Shown: positions 26,458-35,034 of the stretch, piece after piece | Layout: each line of letters starts with the position of its first letter | Numbering within the stretch: the stretch's first letter is position 1 | DNA from: Burkholderiales bacterium | GTDB lineage: Bacteria > Pseudomonadota > Gammaproteobacteria > Burkholderiales > Burkholderiaceae_C | Assembly: GCA_030603635.1 (NCBI GenBank) | Contig: JAUVXK010000015.1 | Location: 1 to 38,223, forward strand | Direction: 5' to 3' | DNA length: 38,223 nucleotides | Position numbers and translations under genes: made by a program | The notes under the pieces: generated by a model | Told to the model about the DNA's origin: nothing | What the model saw: only the letters and a program-made list of their open reading frames with translations | The model's database searches: none

Positions 26458-27150
26458 TCAGTCCCGCTCGCCGCCGAACAGGCCGAGCAGGGCCAGCAGG
26501 CTCTGGAAGATGTTGAACAGGCTGAGGTACAGGGCCAGCGTGGCGGTGATGTAGTTGGTTTCGCCGCCGTCCATGATGCGCTTGAGGTCCACCAGCAGGA
26601 AGGCACTGAAGATGCCGATGGCCATCACGCTGATCACGGCCATGCCGGCCGGGCTGCCGACGAACACGTTGATGATCGCACCGACCATCAGCACGATGGC
26701 GCCCATGAAGAGCCACTTCGCCAGCCCTTCCAGATCGCGTTTGATGACCGTGGACAGGTTGGCCATGATCAGGAACACGGCAGCGGTGCCTCCGAAGGCG
26801 GTCATCACCAGATCGGCGCCATTCTTGAAACCCAGCACCATGGCCAGCATGCGCGACAGCATCAGGCCCATGAAGAAGGTGAAGGCCAGCAGCACCGGTA
26901 CGCCGGCGGCGGAGTTCTTGGTTTTTTCGATCGCGAACATGAAGCCGAAGGCGCCGCCGAGGAAGACGATCAGTCCCAGCCCGCCGCTGAGCGAGGCGGT
27001 GATGCCGGTGCTCACGCCGATCCAGGCGCCCAGCACCGTGGGCAGCATGCTCAGGGCCAGCAGCCAGTAGGTGTTGCGCAAGACCTTGTTGCGCTGCTGG
27101 GTGGCGATCGTGGTGCCGAAACGGCCGTAGCTTTGCGTCGGTTGGGTCAT
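26458..27150 (-). CDS. Bax inhibitor-1/YccA family membrane protein
   Basis: This 230-residue inner-membrane protein has seven hydrophobic segments. The N-terminus RNKVLRNTYWLLALSMLPTV and the C-terminal ITATLALYLSLFNIFQSLLALLG are typical of the bacterial BI-1 family, with conserved aspartates in FLLVDLKRIMDGGETN near the last segments. Relatives are pH-sensitive calcium leak channels or, like E. coli YccA, modulators of the FtsH protease; which applies here is unknown. It stands alone, with its own terminator. Confidence 0.92.
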   Translation of the reverse strand: MTQPTQSYGRFGTTIATQQRNKVLRNTYWLLALSMLPTVLGAWIGVSTGITASLSGGLGLIVFLGGAFGFMFAIEKTKNSAAGVPVLLAFTFFMGLMLSRMLAMVLGFKNGADLVMTAFGGTAAVFLIMANLSTVIKRDLEGLAKWLFMGAIVLMVGAIINVFVGSPAGMAVISVMAIGIFSAFLLVDLKRIMDGGETNYITATLALYLSLFNIFQSLLALLGLFGGERD

Positions 27151-27258
27151 GTGTGCGTACTCCTGTTGGAAATGCCTGTCATTCTATAAGCCATCGCCAT
27201 CTGCGGAAGCGATTAAGCTTATGCCTTTGTCACTGACCCATCCTCAGAAGGAAAGTTC

Positions 27259-27666
27259 ATGAAAACCAAACCAGTCCTGGAGCTTGCAGACGTCAAGCTG
27301 GTCGCGGCCGCCGCGGAAGCCGAGGCGCTGAAAAACCACTGGGCCGTGACGATTGCCATCGTGGACGACGGCGGGCACCTGCTGTGGCTGCAGCGGCTGG
27401 ACGGGGCGCCGGCGGTTTCGGCACACATTGCACCGGCCAAGGCGCACACGGCCGCGCTGGGCCGGCGAGAGAGCAAGATCTACGAGGACGTGATCAACCA
27501 GGGACGCACGTCTTTCCTGAGTGCCCCTGGCATTGCCGGCATGCTGGAGGGTGGCGTGCCGATCGTGAAGGACGGTCAGTGCATCGGGGCCGTGGGGGTC
27601 AGCGGTGTCAAGTCCAACGAGGATGCCCAGATCGCCAAGGCTGGTATCGCCGCCATCGGTCTGTGA
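27259..27666 (+). CDS. GlcG/HbpS-family heme-binding-like protein
   Basis: This 135-residue protein belongs to the GlcG/HbpS (DUF336) family: VTIAIVDDGGHLLWLQRLDG, KAHTAALGR and GGVPIVKDGQCIGAVGVSG are its usual landmarks. Streptomyces HbpS binds heme outside the cell; this copy has no signal peptide and would be cytoplasmic. Members also occur beside glycolate and lactate utilisation genes. It converges on hemP at the end of an iron-uptake gene block, which is suggestive of heme but not proof. A GGAAAG ribosome site precedes the ATG. Confidence 0.85.
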   Translation: MKTKPVLELADVKLVAAAAEAEALKNHWAVTIAIVDDGGHLLWLQRLDGAPAVSAHIAPAKAHTAALGRRESKIYEDVINQGRTSFLSAPGIAGMLEGGVPIVKDGQCIGAVGVSGVKSNEDAQIAKAGIAAIGL

Positions 27667-27684
27667 CCGTCGTTCCGGCTCTGC

Positions 27685-27888
27685 TCACTTCGTCAGGATG
27701 AGCTTGCCCTGGCGCGTGGCCTGCAGCCGGTAGAGCTGGCCCTGATGGCGGATCAGCCGTTCCCGCTGCCCATTCAGGAGGGTCTGGCTCTCCAATGGGG
27801 CGAGGAGCCCGTTTCCGCCTGACGGGGGCGTCGTACTGCCCTGGTCCAGTCGGATGTGGCGATCGGCGTGACCGTGGGTTTCCATCAT
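27685..27888 (-). CDS. hemP: Hemin uptake protein HemP
   Basis: This is a 67-residue protein of the HemP family. The conserved C-terminal half LLNGQRERLIRHQGQLYRLQ ending ATRQGKLILTK is diagnostic; the N-terminal half is variable. HemP/HmuP is needed for heme uptake gene expression in some Burkholderiales and rhizobia. Its start overlaps the exbD stop by four bases (ATGA), making it the last gene of the tonB-exbB-exbD-hemP run. No heme receptor or heme ABC transporter gene is present in the window. Confidence 0.9.
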   Translation of the reverse strand: MMETHGHADRHIRLDQGSTTPPSGGNGLLAPLESQTLLNGQRERLIRHQGQLYRLQATRQGKLILTK

Positions 27889-28292
27889 GGCTCGGTCACG
27901 AAGGCAAGCTTGCGAATGCCGGCCCGCTGGGCTGCTGCCATGGTGCTGGCCACGTGCTCGTAGCGCACGGCCTTGTCGCCACGGATGTGCACGTCGGGCT
28001 GGGGGTCCATGAGGGCGGCTTGGACCAGCCTCTCCTCCAGCTCGGCCGGGCTGATGGCCGTCTGGTTCCAGTGCAGATGGCCCTCGGCGTCCACACTCAG
28101 GCGTATGGTTTCTGGCGGGTCGCGGTGGGGCTCCGTGGCCGCCTGTGGCAGGTTCACGTTCACCGAGTGGGTCATCACCGGAACGGTGATCATGAACACG
28201 ATCAGCAGCACCAGCATCACGTCGATCAGAGGGATCATGTTGATCTCGCTCATCACCTCGCCGTCGTCGGTTTCCGGGTTGGAAAACGCCAT
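27885..28292 (-). CDS. exbD: Biopolymer transport protein ExbD
   Basis: ExbD forms the TonB energising complex with ExbB. The 135-residue protein has one N-terminal membrane segment (INMIPLIDVMLVLLIVFMIT) with the conserved protonatable aspartate, D24 here, and a periplasmic domain ending in RAGIRKLAFVTEP. It follows exbB by 11 bases and overlaps hemP. Confidence 0.95.
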   Translation of the reverse strand: MAFSNPETDDGEVMSEINMIPLIDVMLVLLIVFMITVPVMTHSVNVNLPQAATEPHRDPPETIRLSVDAEGHLHWNQTAISPAELEERLVQAALMDPQPDVHIRGDKAVRYEHVASTMAAAQRAGIRKLAFVTEP

Positions 28293-28303
28293 GGTTCAGA
28301 TCC

Positions 28304-29038
28304 TCAGGCCTGCTTGATCGGACGAACCTTGGTCGCGGACTGCGACCCTTCCTCGCCGACGCGGGCGCCGGTGACGAAGTAGGCGTGTAGGTCGTGCGCG
28401 AAGCGGTTGAGCTTGTGCAGCAACCCCTTGTTCCCTCGGACCAGGGCGTTGTAGCCCAGCACGGCCGGGATGGCCACTACCAGTCCCAGCGCCGTCATGA
28501 TGAGCGCCTCGCCAATGGGACCGGCCACCTTGTCGATGGTGGCGGAGCCTGCCACACCGATGCCCAGCAGCGCATGGTAGATGCCCCACACCGTGCCGAA
28601 CAGGCCAATGAAGGGGGCGGTCGAGCCCACCGAGGCCAGGATGACCAGCCCGGACTGCAGGCGGGTGGTCACGTCGTCGATGGCGTTGCGCAACGAGCGC
28701 GTCACCCACTCGCTCACGTCCAGGCTGTCATGCAACTGGCGGCGCGGTTCGCCATCCAGGTGCAGGATGTGGGTGGTGGCCTCGCGCCCTTGCAGCGCAA
28801 GCAGGTAGAAGGGGTTGTTTTCGGCCGGGCCGAGCTTGTTCAGCCCCTCGGCGAAGTCCTGGCTGTGCCAGAAGCTGTCGACCGCCCGGGCCTGGGCACG
28901 GTGGCGGCGCAGGGTGAGTGCCTTGAGCACGATCACCACCCAGGTGGCAACCGACATCGCCAGCAGGACGATGCCCACCGAACGGATGACCCAGTCCCCT
29001 TGCTGCCACACGTGGCTCAGACCGAATTGCATGTCCAT
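28304..29038 (-). CDS. exbB: TonB-system proton channel subunit ExbB
   Basis: This is a 244-residue MotA/TolQ/ExbB-family inner-membrane protein with three membrane segments (about residues 17-40, 135-160 and 175-200). ASVGSTAPFIGLFGTVWGIY and IGEALIMTALGLVVAIPAVLGYN are the conserved channel-forming segments. The tonB-exbB-exbD arrangement identifies it as ExbB rather than TolQ. It starts six bases after tonB. Confidence 0.95.
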   Translation of the reverse strand: MDMQFGLSHVWQQGDWVIRSVGIVLLAMSVATWVVIVLKALTLRRHRAQARAVDSFWHSQDFAEGLNKLGPAENNPFYLLALQGREATTHILHLDGEPRRQLHDSLDVSEWVTRSLRNAIDDVTTRLQSGLVILASVGSTAPFIGLFGTVWGIYHALLGIGVAGSATIDKVAGPIGEALIMTALGLVVAIPAVLGYNALVRGNKGLLHKLNRFAHDLHAYFVTGARVGEEGSQSATKVRPIKQA

Positions 29039-29044
29039 GACGAA

Positions 29045-29776
29045 TTACTCCAGTACGAAATTGATGGGAATGTTGAACCACATGGCCTCGGGCACGCCGT
29101 TGCGGTTGCCCGGAACATAGCGCCAGGTCAGCACGGTTTGCAATGCTGCCTGGTCCAGTCGGGTGTAACCGCTGGAGGAGCGGATTTCGGCCTGCGAGGC
29201 GGTGCCGTCCACTTCGATGCGTACGCGCAGCAGCACCTGGCCTTGCTCGCCGAGGCGCCGGCTCAGCGGGGGATAGCGGGGCGGTGGGTTGTTGAGGTAC
29301 CTCGCCGCTGCAGAAGGCAGTTCGATGCGCGGCGGCGCGGGAGGGGCCTGGAGGGCACTGGTCACAGAGGGGGTATCGACCGTGATGCTCGGCGGCAGGG
29401 AGGGCACCACCGTCACCACTGCAGCGGGGGAGGAGGCGGTTGTGGTCGGCGCAGGTTCTGTGACGGGTTGCACCGGTGTGGGTTCGGGCGCGGGGGCCGC
29501 TTGGGAAACCGGTGGTGCTGTGGGACGTGGGACAGGGGGCGAAGGGGCTGGGCGGGGTGGGGAAGGGGGCACCACCCGTTGCGGGGGTACGGTCGGGGCC
29601 GGAGCCAGCCACTCGACCTCAATCTGGGCGGGGATCAGCACCTCCTGCGGGGCACGGCTTTGCCGGTTTGCCTGGAGCAGCCACAGCACGCCAGCATGGG
29701 CGGCGACCACGACGGTCACCACGATCAGGTGGCGTGGACTCAGGGAGGGCATGGCGTTGACGGTATGGGTGTTCAT
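29045..29776 (-). CDS. tonB: Energy transducer TonB
   Basis: TonB transmits proton-motive energy from ExbBD to outer-membrane receptors. The 243-residue protein has an N-terminal anchor with a histidine at position 27 (TVVVAAHAGVLWLLQA), a long proline-rich spacer and a C-terminal TonB domain (YPPLSRRLGEQGQVLLRVRI, SSGYTRLDQAALQTV, WFNIPINFVLE). The frame is open to 29896, but the family-like start is MNTHTVNAMPS at 29776 after a GGTGAG site. A Fur-box-like sequence lies about 100 bases upstream. Confidence 0.94.
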   Translation of the reverse strand: MNTHTVNAMPSLSPRHLIVVTVVVAAHAGVLWLLQANRQSRAPQEVLIPAQIEVEWLAPAPTVPPQRVVPPSPPRPAPSPPVPRPTAPPVSQAAPAPEPTPVQPVTEPAPTTTASSPAAVVTVVPSLPPSITVDTPSVTSALQAPPAPPRIELPSAAARYLNNPPPRYPPLSRRLGEQGQVLLRVRIEVDGTASQAEIRSSSGYTRLDQAALQTVLTWRYVPGNRNGVPEAMWFNIPINFVLE

Positions 29777-29874
29777 GGTCTCACCGCCCACCAGCCCAGT
29801 GCGATGACGACCAGCAATGAGAAGAGGAGACCCGACAGCATGGCATTGTAAGGAGAGGAAACAAAGGTATTGTA

Positions 29875-29893
29875 AACGAGAATACAACTCATT
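29875..29893. promoter_or_regulatory. Candidate Fur box upstream of tonB-exbBD-hemP
   Basis: The half-sites AACGAG and CTCATT face each other across seven bases, giving 19 bp that resemble betaproteobacterial Fur sites. It overlaps the last codons of the oxidase gene, suggesting an internal iron-regulated promoter. The match is moderate. Confidence 0.5.
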
Positions 29894-30980
29894 CAATTAG
29901 ATTCGGAGGTTCTCGGTACAGAGGGTCCGTGGTAATGCCGGGAATCGTGTCCACGCCGCAGAGCGCCATGCTGGCGCTGAACTCGTCAAGCAGCAGGCGC
30001 AGCACATGGGCCACGCCCTGGGCACCGGCGTTGACCAGTCCATGCACCACAGGGCGCCCCAGCAGCACCGCGTCGGCACCCAGTGCCAGGGCCTTGAAGA
30101 TATCGGTTCCACGTCTGATGCCCCCATCGACCAACAGGGCGATCCGGCTTTGCACGGCGTCAGCGATGAGAGGCAGTACATCGGCCGTGGCCGGTGTGGT
30201 GTCGAGCACCCGACCCCCGTGGTTGGATACGATGATGCCGGCGGTGCCCACTTCGCAGGCCTGGCGGGCATCGGCCGGGTGGAGAATGCCTTTGAGCAGC
30301 AATGGCAGAGGGCTGTGCGCGCGCAACCATTCCACATCGGCCCAGGTGGCCGACTGTTGCAGCAGCGCACGCAGATCATGCCCCTGATGGGCAGTAGGTG
30401 GCATGTGGGGCAGGGTGAGGTGATCAGGCACCCGGATGGCTGCTCGCCGTTCGCGGTCGCGCACGCCATGGATGGGGGCATCGACTGTCAGCACCAGTGC
30501 GTCGAAACCGGCGGTGGCCGCCCGGTGCGCCAGCTCCAGGCTCCACGCCCTGTCGCCCAGATGGTAAAGCTGGAACCACAGCGGCCCTCGCCCTGCTTCG
30601 TCCGCCACATCGTGGGCGACCTGTTCCAGTGGGGTGTTGGATTGCATGCTCAGCACCAGGCCTGTGCCCAATGCGGCGGCGGCCAGTGCGGTCGCGCGCT
30701 CACCATCGGGGTGCAGCCAGGCCTGCTGTGCCATGGGTGCCACCAGCAGCGGAGTGGGCCAAAGACGGCCCAGCAGATGCGTACGCAAGTCTGGCAAGGT
30801 GCTGCTGCGAAGCACACGAGGCCACAGGTTCAGACGTGACCACGCCTGGCGGTTGGCATGAAGGGTGATTTCGTCGGCCGCCCCACCGTTGAAGTAGGCG
30901 TCGGCTTCAGGTGTCAGCCGCTCCCGTGCCCGTGTTTCATGGTCGGCGAGATTGACGGGCGTTCCTGGCACCGCAGCCAT
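29889..30980 (-). CDS. FMN-dependent alpha-hydroxy-acid oxidase/dehydrogenase
   Basis: This 363-residue TIM-barrel flavoprotein belongs to the lactate/glycolate oxidase family. It shows TPLLVAPMAQQAWLHPDGE, the FMN/substrate region QLYHLGDR, LTVDAPIHGVRDRE, the catalytic histidine in IIVSNHGGRVLDTTPATADV, and DGGIRRGTDIFKALALGADAV. Whether it is a dehydrogenase coupled to the respiratory chain or an oxidase making H2O2 cannot be told. Its start codon overlaps the stop of the PiuC-like gene (TGATG), so it is co-translated with iron-uptake genes. The frame opens at 31139; [10 protein letters not shown] at 30980 is the family-like start. Confidence 0.88.
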   Translation of the reverse strand: MAAVPGTPVNLADHETRARERLTPEADAYFNGGAADEITLHANRQAWSRLNLWPRVLRSSTLPDLRTHLLGRLWPTPLLVAPMAQQAWLHPDGERATALAAAALGTGLVLSMQSNTPLEQVAHDVADEAGRGPLWFQLYHLGDRAWSLELAHRAATAGFDALVLTVDAPIHGVRDRERRAAIRVPDHLTLPHMPPTAHQGHDLRALLQQSATWADVEWLRAHSPLPLLLKGILHPADARQACEVGTAGIIVSNHGGRVLDTTPATADVLPLIADAVQSRIALLVDGGIRRGTDIFKALALGADAVLLGRPVVHGLVNAGAQGVAHVLRLLLDEFSASMALCGVDTIPGITTDPLYREPPNLIE

Positions 30981-31672
30981 CACGTGTCGGCCCACTGGCG
31001 AAGCAGGTTGTGATAGACGCCGGTGAGCGCCGTGGTCTCGGCGGTTTCTCCATGCTGCTGACGCAGCTTGAGCAGGTTCATGTCGAGATCGAACAGCAGT
31101 CGACGCTGCTCGTCGCTGCGGACCATGCTTTGCACCCACAAAAAGCAGGCCAGCCGCTCGCCCCTTGTGACGGGAGTCACTTCATGCAGGCTGGTCCCCG
31201 GGTAGATCACCGCCTGACCGGCACGCAGCTTCACGCCACGGGTTCCGTAGGTGTCGCTCACCGTCAGTTCTCCGCCGTCGTATTCGTCCGGATCATTCAG
31301 GAATATGGTGCATGACACGTCGGTGCGCACATATTCGGTCTGCCCTCCGGGAACCGGCTTCAGGCGAACGGCATTGTCCACGTGGTTGCCGTAATGGTTG
31401 CTGCTTCCCCCGTAGCGGTTGATGCGTGGGGTAAACACCCTCAACGGCAAGGCGGCGCTTAAAAACAGCGGTGAGCGGTTCAGCCCGTCCAACACCCGTG
31501 ACGTGATCTGTCGGGCCGCATCGCAGTCGTGCGGCAACTGCTCGTTATTCTTCACGGTGCGCGCCTGCGGCCCGGCACTGGAGCGCCCGTCTTCCCAGGG
31601 GGCCGAGGCCAGCAGGGATCGGGCCAGCCGGAGGTCGTCCGGCGTGAGGATGTCAGGCAATGCAAGCAGCAT
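30980..31672 (-). CDS. piuC: Fe(II)/2-oxoglutarate-dependent PKHD-type hydroxylase (PiuC/YbiX-like)
   Basis: This is a 230-residue non-heme iron dioxygenase of the PiuC/YbiX group. The iron ligands are H97 and D99 in [11 protein letters not shown] and H163 in [15 protein letters not shown], with a downstream arginine (R173) for 2-oxoglutarate. The N-terminus [10 protein letters not shown] matches the family. PiuC genes accompany catecholate siderophore receptors of the PiuA/Fiu type; the substrate is not established as far as I know. It follows the receptor gene by seven bases. Confidence 0.92.
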   Translation of the reverse strand: MLLALPDILTPDDLRLARSLLASAPWEDGRSSAGPQARTVKNNEQLPHDCDAARQITSRVLDGLNRSPLFLSAALPLRVFTPRINRYGGSSNHYGNHVDNAVRLKPVPGGQTEYVRTDVSCTIFLNDPDEYDGGELTVSDTYGTRGVKLRAGQAVIYPGTSLHEVTPVTRGERLACFLWVQSMVRSDEQRRLLFDLDMNLLKLRQQHGETAETTALTGVYHNLLRQWADT

Positions 31673-31679
31673 CGAAAAC

Positions 31680-34016
31680 TCAAAATTTCATGGTGGCAGT
31701 GAGCTGCAGCATTCGGCCTGCGCCCGGCACGTAGTGCGCCGGGTAGAGCTGATCGGCATACAGCTTGTTGGTGACGTTGCTCAGGTTGGCCTTCAGGACC
31801 AGCTTGTCGAAGTCGAGGCGGTATTCAGCCATCAGATCCGCCGTGACATAGCCGGGCACATGGAACGCGGCCCGGGTCGGCGTCTGCTTGCTGCGGAAGT
31901 TCAGGCCTCCACCCACGCGCAGTTTGGGGGTGAGCTGGTACGTGGTCCATACGGTGCCGCTGTGCTCCGGAGTCAGGGCGGGTCGGTCACCCACGCGTTC
32001 ACCCGGTGTGTTCTGCGCGCACGCGCCTGAGGGAGGGCAAGGCGCTGCCTGTGTCACCCTTGCCACCGGGATCCACATGTACGAACCGTATATTTCCCAT
32101 TGCGGGGTCAGGCGACCAGTCAGGTCGATTTCAAAGCCGGCCACATGGCGTTTGCCACTGGTGGCGATCACGGCTTCCGTATTGCCGGTGACCGGGTTGA
32201 TGACGGTGCGGTCGGGGTCGGTGTTGCGTTCGTTCAGCTTGGTGGAACGGAACAGGGCCAGGCGTGTGGTCCACTGCCTGTCGGCCGAGTCCAGTTTGGC
32301 CCCGATTTCGAAGTTGATGCTTTTCTCGGGTGGCGTGTCTGCGTTGCCGGCGCTCAGTGAATAGGCATCGCCCGATGTGTTGAACGATGTGCCTGCCGAT
32401 ACGTGGTACGAGTGCCTGTCGTTCGGCTGGTAGAGCGCGCCGATGCGCTGGCTCACCTCGGAGATGTGCATCCGGTAGGCGGTGACGGTTTCCGGCCCCG
32501 CAGCGTTGTTGGGGATGCTGCGCAGGTGGTAGTCGCCCGTCAGGTTGTCGTAGCGCAGGCCACCGACCAGCTTCACGTGCGGCGACACCTGCACCACGTC
32601 CTGCACATAGGCTCCCCAGCCGCTGGCGGTGTAGTCGTTGTTGACCCGGAGCACGCGGGAGGCCTCGTCCACCGAGGCGCCGTCGTTGGGTGTGCCCACC
32701 GTGGTGGTGGGTTTGCTGATGGTGACGCCCCCCTGGTTGGCGTTGCGCGCTGCAAACACGGTCCGTTTTTCCTGCGAGAGGTCGGCGCCTGCTGTCAGCT
32801 CGTGTCGCACCCCCAAAGCCATGAACTTGTTGGTGTAGTCGGTCTGGACCTGTGTGAGGTCCATGCTCTGGATTTTGAGATGGGTACCCCGCGTCAGCAC
32901 GGTGTTGGGGCCGAAGTTGGTCAGATTGGCGGCCACACCACCTGGCTGCTGGGCAGCGGCAGCAAAACGTATGGCCCCTGATCGCTGGTCACGGTTGAAT
33001 TCACCCACACGAACCTTGGTGGTCAGTTCGCTGTCGCGGCTGAAACGGTGCGTGTGCGCCAGCGTGGCAATGGTGCCGCCGCTTCTGTTGTAGTCGCTCG
33101 CCAGGCCGTAATACGCCTTGGGGTCGAGCGGCAGCAATGCGCGCTCGGTATTGGGTGCGCCCGCGTACGGTGCAATGAAGGGTATGCCGTAGTTGATGCC
33201 GTTGTCGTTGTCCAGGTGATACAGGCTGGCCAGAAACTCGTTGCGCTCGCCAATGCCCCAGCGGTAGCTGGCCGCCAGGCCGCGTTTGTCGATGCTGCTG
33301 CCTGATCCGTTGTTTTTCGCCTCGGTGGCCATGGCATTGATCCGCAGGGCCGAGGCTGGGCCCGTCTGGATGTTGAAGTCGCCCGTCACGCGACGATAGC
33401 CGTGGCTGCCCAGGGTGAGGTTGACTTCATGCTCGTCCATCAGGCGCGGTGTCTTGCTGACCTGGTTGACCGCGCCGCCCGTGGAGCCGCGGCCAAACAG
33501 CATGGATGCCGAGCCACGCAACACTTCCATGCGGTCCAGATTGAAGGTGTCGCGGTCGTAGATGGCCGGGTCACGCATGCCGTCGATGAACAGGTCGCCA
33601 GTGGCCTGCAGGGCAAAGCCGCGCAGGCGGATGTCTTCATCGCCGCCCTCGGCCGCGAGAAAAGTGATGCCGGCCGTGTTCTTGAGGGCTTCCTTGACTG
33701 TGTCAAGGTTGCGATCGTCGATCAGTTTTTCGGTGACCACGGTGACCGACTGGGGAATGTCGCGCAGCTGCTGTTTGCCTTTGCCGATGCTGGTTTCGGT
33801 GGCGCGCACCGAATCTTTGCCCTCAGGGGCTTCGGCCTGCTCTTTCACCGTGACGGTGGACAGCGTGGCTTCGGCGTGGGGGGTGCTCTGGGCCATGGCG
33901 CCGAGCGATGTGGCCAGCAGCATGGCACCTATGGGGAGAAGGGCAGGGGCTGTAGGTCTGGAAGGATTTTCAAGGCGGGCGTGAACAGCCACGCCAATGT
34001 TGCGAGTGGGCTTCAT
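31680..34016 (-). CDS. piuA: TonB-dependent catecholate siderophore receptor (Fiu/PiuA-like)
   Basis: This is a 778-residue outer-membrane receptor. A signal peptide runs to about residue 43 ([13 protein letters not shown]), followed by a TonB-box-like STVTVKEQ, a plug domain ([60 protein letters not shown]) and a 22-strand-type barrel ending in [14 protein letters not shown] with a terminal phenylalanine. Plug and barrel features and the following piuC gene point to the Fiu/PiuA group for monomeric catecholates. A Fur-like site lies 80 bases upstream. Confidence 0.92.
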   Translation of the reverse strand: MKPTRNIGVAVHARLENPSRPTAPALLPIGAMLLATSLGAMAQSTPHAEATLSTVTVKEQAEAPEGKDSVRATETSIGKGKQQLRDIPQSVTVVTEKLIDDRNLDTVKEALKNTAGITFLAAEGGDEDIRLRGFALQATGDLFIDGMRDPAIYDRDTFNLDRMEVLRGSASMLFGRGSTGGAVNQVSKTPRLMDEHEVNLTLGSHGYRRVTGDFNIQTGPASALRINAMATEAKNNGSGSSIDKRGLAASYRWGIGERNEFLASLYHLDNDNGINYGIPFIAPYAGAPNTERALLPLDPKAYYGLASDYNRSGGTIATLAHTHRFSRDSELTTKVRVGEFNRDQRSGAIRFAAAAQQPGGVAANLTNFGPNTVLTRGTHLKIQSMDLTQVQTDYTNKFMALGVRHELTAGADLSQEKRTVFAARNANQGGVTISKPTTTVGTPNDGASVDEASRVLRVNNDYTASGWGAYVQDVVQVSPHVKLVGGLRYDNLTGDYHLRSIPNNAAGPETVTAYRMHISEVSQRIGALYQPNDRHSYHVSAGTSFNTSGDAYSLSAGNADTPPEKSINFEIGAKLDSADRQWTTRLALFRSTKLNERNTDPDRTVINPVTGNTEAVIATSGKRHVAGFEIDLTGRLTPQWEIYGSYMWIPVARVTQAAPCPPSGACAQNTPGERVGDRPALTPEHSGTVWTTYQLTPKLRVGGGLNFRSKQTPTRAAFHVPGYVTADLMAEYRLDFDKLVLKANLSNVTNKLYADQLYPAHYVPGAGRMLQLTATMKF

Positions 34017-34097
34017 GTTGCAGCAGAACGGAGAGTTTTTGGCTGGCTGTCAACGGAAACGCCCGTTCTGGCTGGCTGAAGGATACTATCGTATAGC

Positions 34098-34118
34098 AAA
34101 TGCGAATCAGTCGCATCA
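34098..34118. promoter_or_regulatory. Candidate Fur box upstream of the siderophore receptor
   Basis: ATGCGA (34100-34105) and TCGCAT (34111-34116) form a perfect inverted repeat across five bases, in a context resembling the betaproteobacterial Fur consensus. It lies between the receptor and bfd genes, upstream of the receptor. Confidence 0.65.
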
Positions 34119-34129
34119 AATGTTTTGTG

Positions 34130-34351
34130 TCATCCCAGCATCACGGGCAGGATGACCGCTTTTTGCAGGTGGACCATCCGGTGGCTGCCGTGGCATTCCG
34201 ACCAGATGCGTCTTGCCGTGCACTCGCACTTGCCACATTGGGTGGCCACGCCGTGCTCCAGCTGGATGTCGTCAAAGCCGGCGCCTTGCTGTGCCGCCTG
34301 GGCAATGGTCTTGTCGCTGACGCGGTGGCAAACACAGACGATCATCATCAC
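34130..34351 (-). CDS. bfd: Bacterioferritin-associated ferredoxin
   Basis: Bfd is a [2Fe-2S] protein that reduces bacterioferritin to release stored iron. The 73-residue product has the family's cysteine pattern C-x-C (C6, C8 in VCVCHRVSD) and C-x2-C (C39, C42 in CGKCE). Three consecutive ATG codons begin the frame; AGGAG ends two bases before the first, so translation more plausibly starts at the second or third (34348 or 34345). A good Fur box lies just upstream. Bacterioferritin is encoded about 110 bases away on the same strand. Confidence 0.93.
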   Translation of the reverse strand: MMMIVCVCHRVSDKTIAQAAQQGAGFDDIQLEHGVATQCGKCECTARRIWSECHGSHRMVHLQKAVILPVMLG

Positions 34352-34367
34352 TCCTGAAGAATTTTGT

Positions 34368-34386
34368 AATGATAATGATTCGCGTT
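34368..34386. promoter_or_regulatory. Fur box upstream of bfd
   Basis: AATGATAAT followed after one base by ATTCGCGTT gives a 19-bp sequence close to the classical Fur consensus GATAATGATAATCATTATC. It lies 17 bases before the bfd start, where a bound repressor would block transcription. Confidence 0.8.
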
Positions 34387-34420
34387 AGATTGCGCAAGAT
34401 GCAATCAGCGTTGACGCATG

Positions 34421-34440
34421 AAAAAAGCGCCCGTTGGCGC
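34421..34440 (-). terminator. Rho-independent terminator of bfr
   Basis: A 5-bp GC stem (34427-34431 with 34436-34440) with a 4-base loop is followed on the minus strand by six T, 21 bases after the bfr stop. Confidence 0.8.
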
Positions 34441-34460
34441 CAGAAAGGAGTGGGGCTGCG

Positions 34461-34937
34461 TTATTTCACGTCGCCCATGATGCTCTGCTGGTAGTTGAGC
34501 AGGCCGACCTTGTCGATCAGATCGATCTGGGTTTCCAGGAAGTCGATGTGTTCCTCCGTGTCTTCCAGAATGCTGAGCAGAAGGTCACGTGAGACGTAGT
34601 CGCGAACGGATTCACAGTGCGCGATGCCCTCCTTGATGGTGGCCTGGGCGGCTCGTTCGAGCCCCAGATCGCAGGTGAGCATTTCCTTGACGTCTTCACC
34701 TATGCTCAGTTTGCCCAGGTCCTGCAGGTTGGGCAGGCCGTCGAGCATGAAGATGCGGTCCATCAACTGGTCGGCATGCTTCATTTCGCCGATGGACTCT
34801 TCGTATTCCTTCTTGGCCAGCTTGTCGAATCCCCAGTGCTTGAGCATGCGGTAGTGGACAAAGTATTGGTTGATGGCCGTCAGCTCGTTCTTGAGCTGGG
34901 CCTGCAGATGGGCTATGACCTGAGCGTCGCCTTTCAT
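34461..34937 (-). CDS. bfr: Bacterioferritin
   Basis: Bfr stores iron as a 24-subunit shell and oxidises Fe(II). From the ATG at 34937, with an AAGGAGAA site, the product is 158 residues, the same as E. coli Bfr. Ferroxidase ligands E18, E51 and H54 and the heme-ligand methionine M52 ([12 protein letters not shown]) are in their standard positions, and the C-terminal [20 protein letters not shown] is typical. An in-frame ATG five codons upstream is less likely. The gene has its own terminator, and no Fur box is evident immediately upstream. Confidence 0.97.
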   Translation of the reverse strand: MKGDAQVIAHLQAQLKNELTAINQYFVHYRMLKHWGFDKLAKKEYEESIGEMKHADQLMDRIFMLDGLPNLQDLGKLSIGEDVKEMLTCDLGLERAAQATIKEGIAHCESVRDYVSRDLLLSILEDTEEHIDFLETQIDLIDKVGLLNYQQSIMGDVK

Positions 34938-35034
34938 GGGGTTCTCCTTCAAGCTTCAAATGCAATATTGTGGGTCCAGGTCATGTGGCCTGTCGACCGT
35001 TCCATGAGGTGACCCTGCTGTAGAGGTCTAACGG

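Noticed and set aside
28394-29851. 485-codon plus-strand open frame across exbB and tonB
   Set aside because: Antisense to well-identified exbB and tonB; low-complexity glycine-rich translation.
29777-29896. N-terminal extension of TonB by 40 residues
   Set aside because: The extension is not TonB-like, overlaps the Fur-like site and the end of the oxidase gene, and the ATG at 29776 has the normal anchor right after it.
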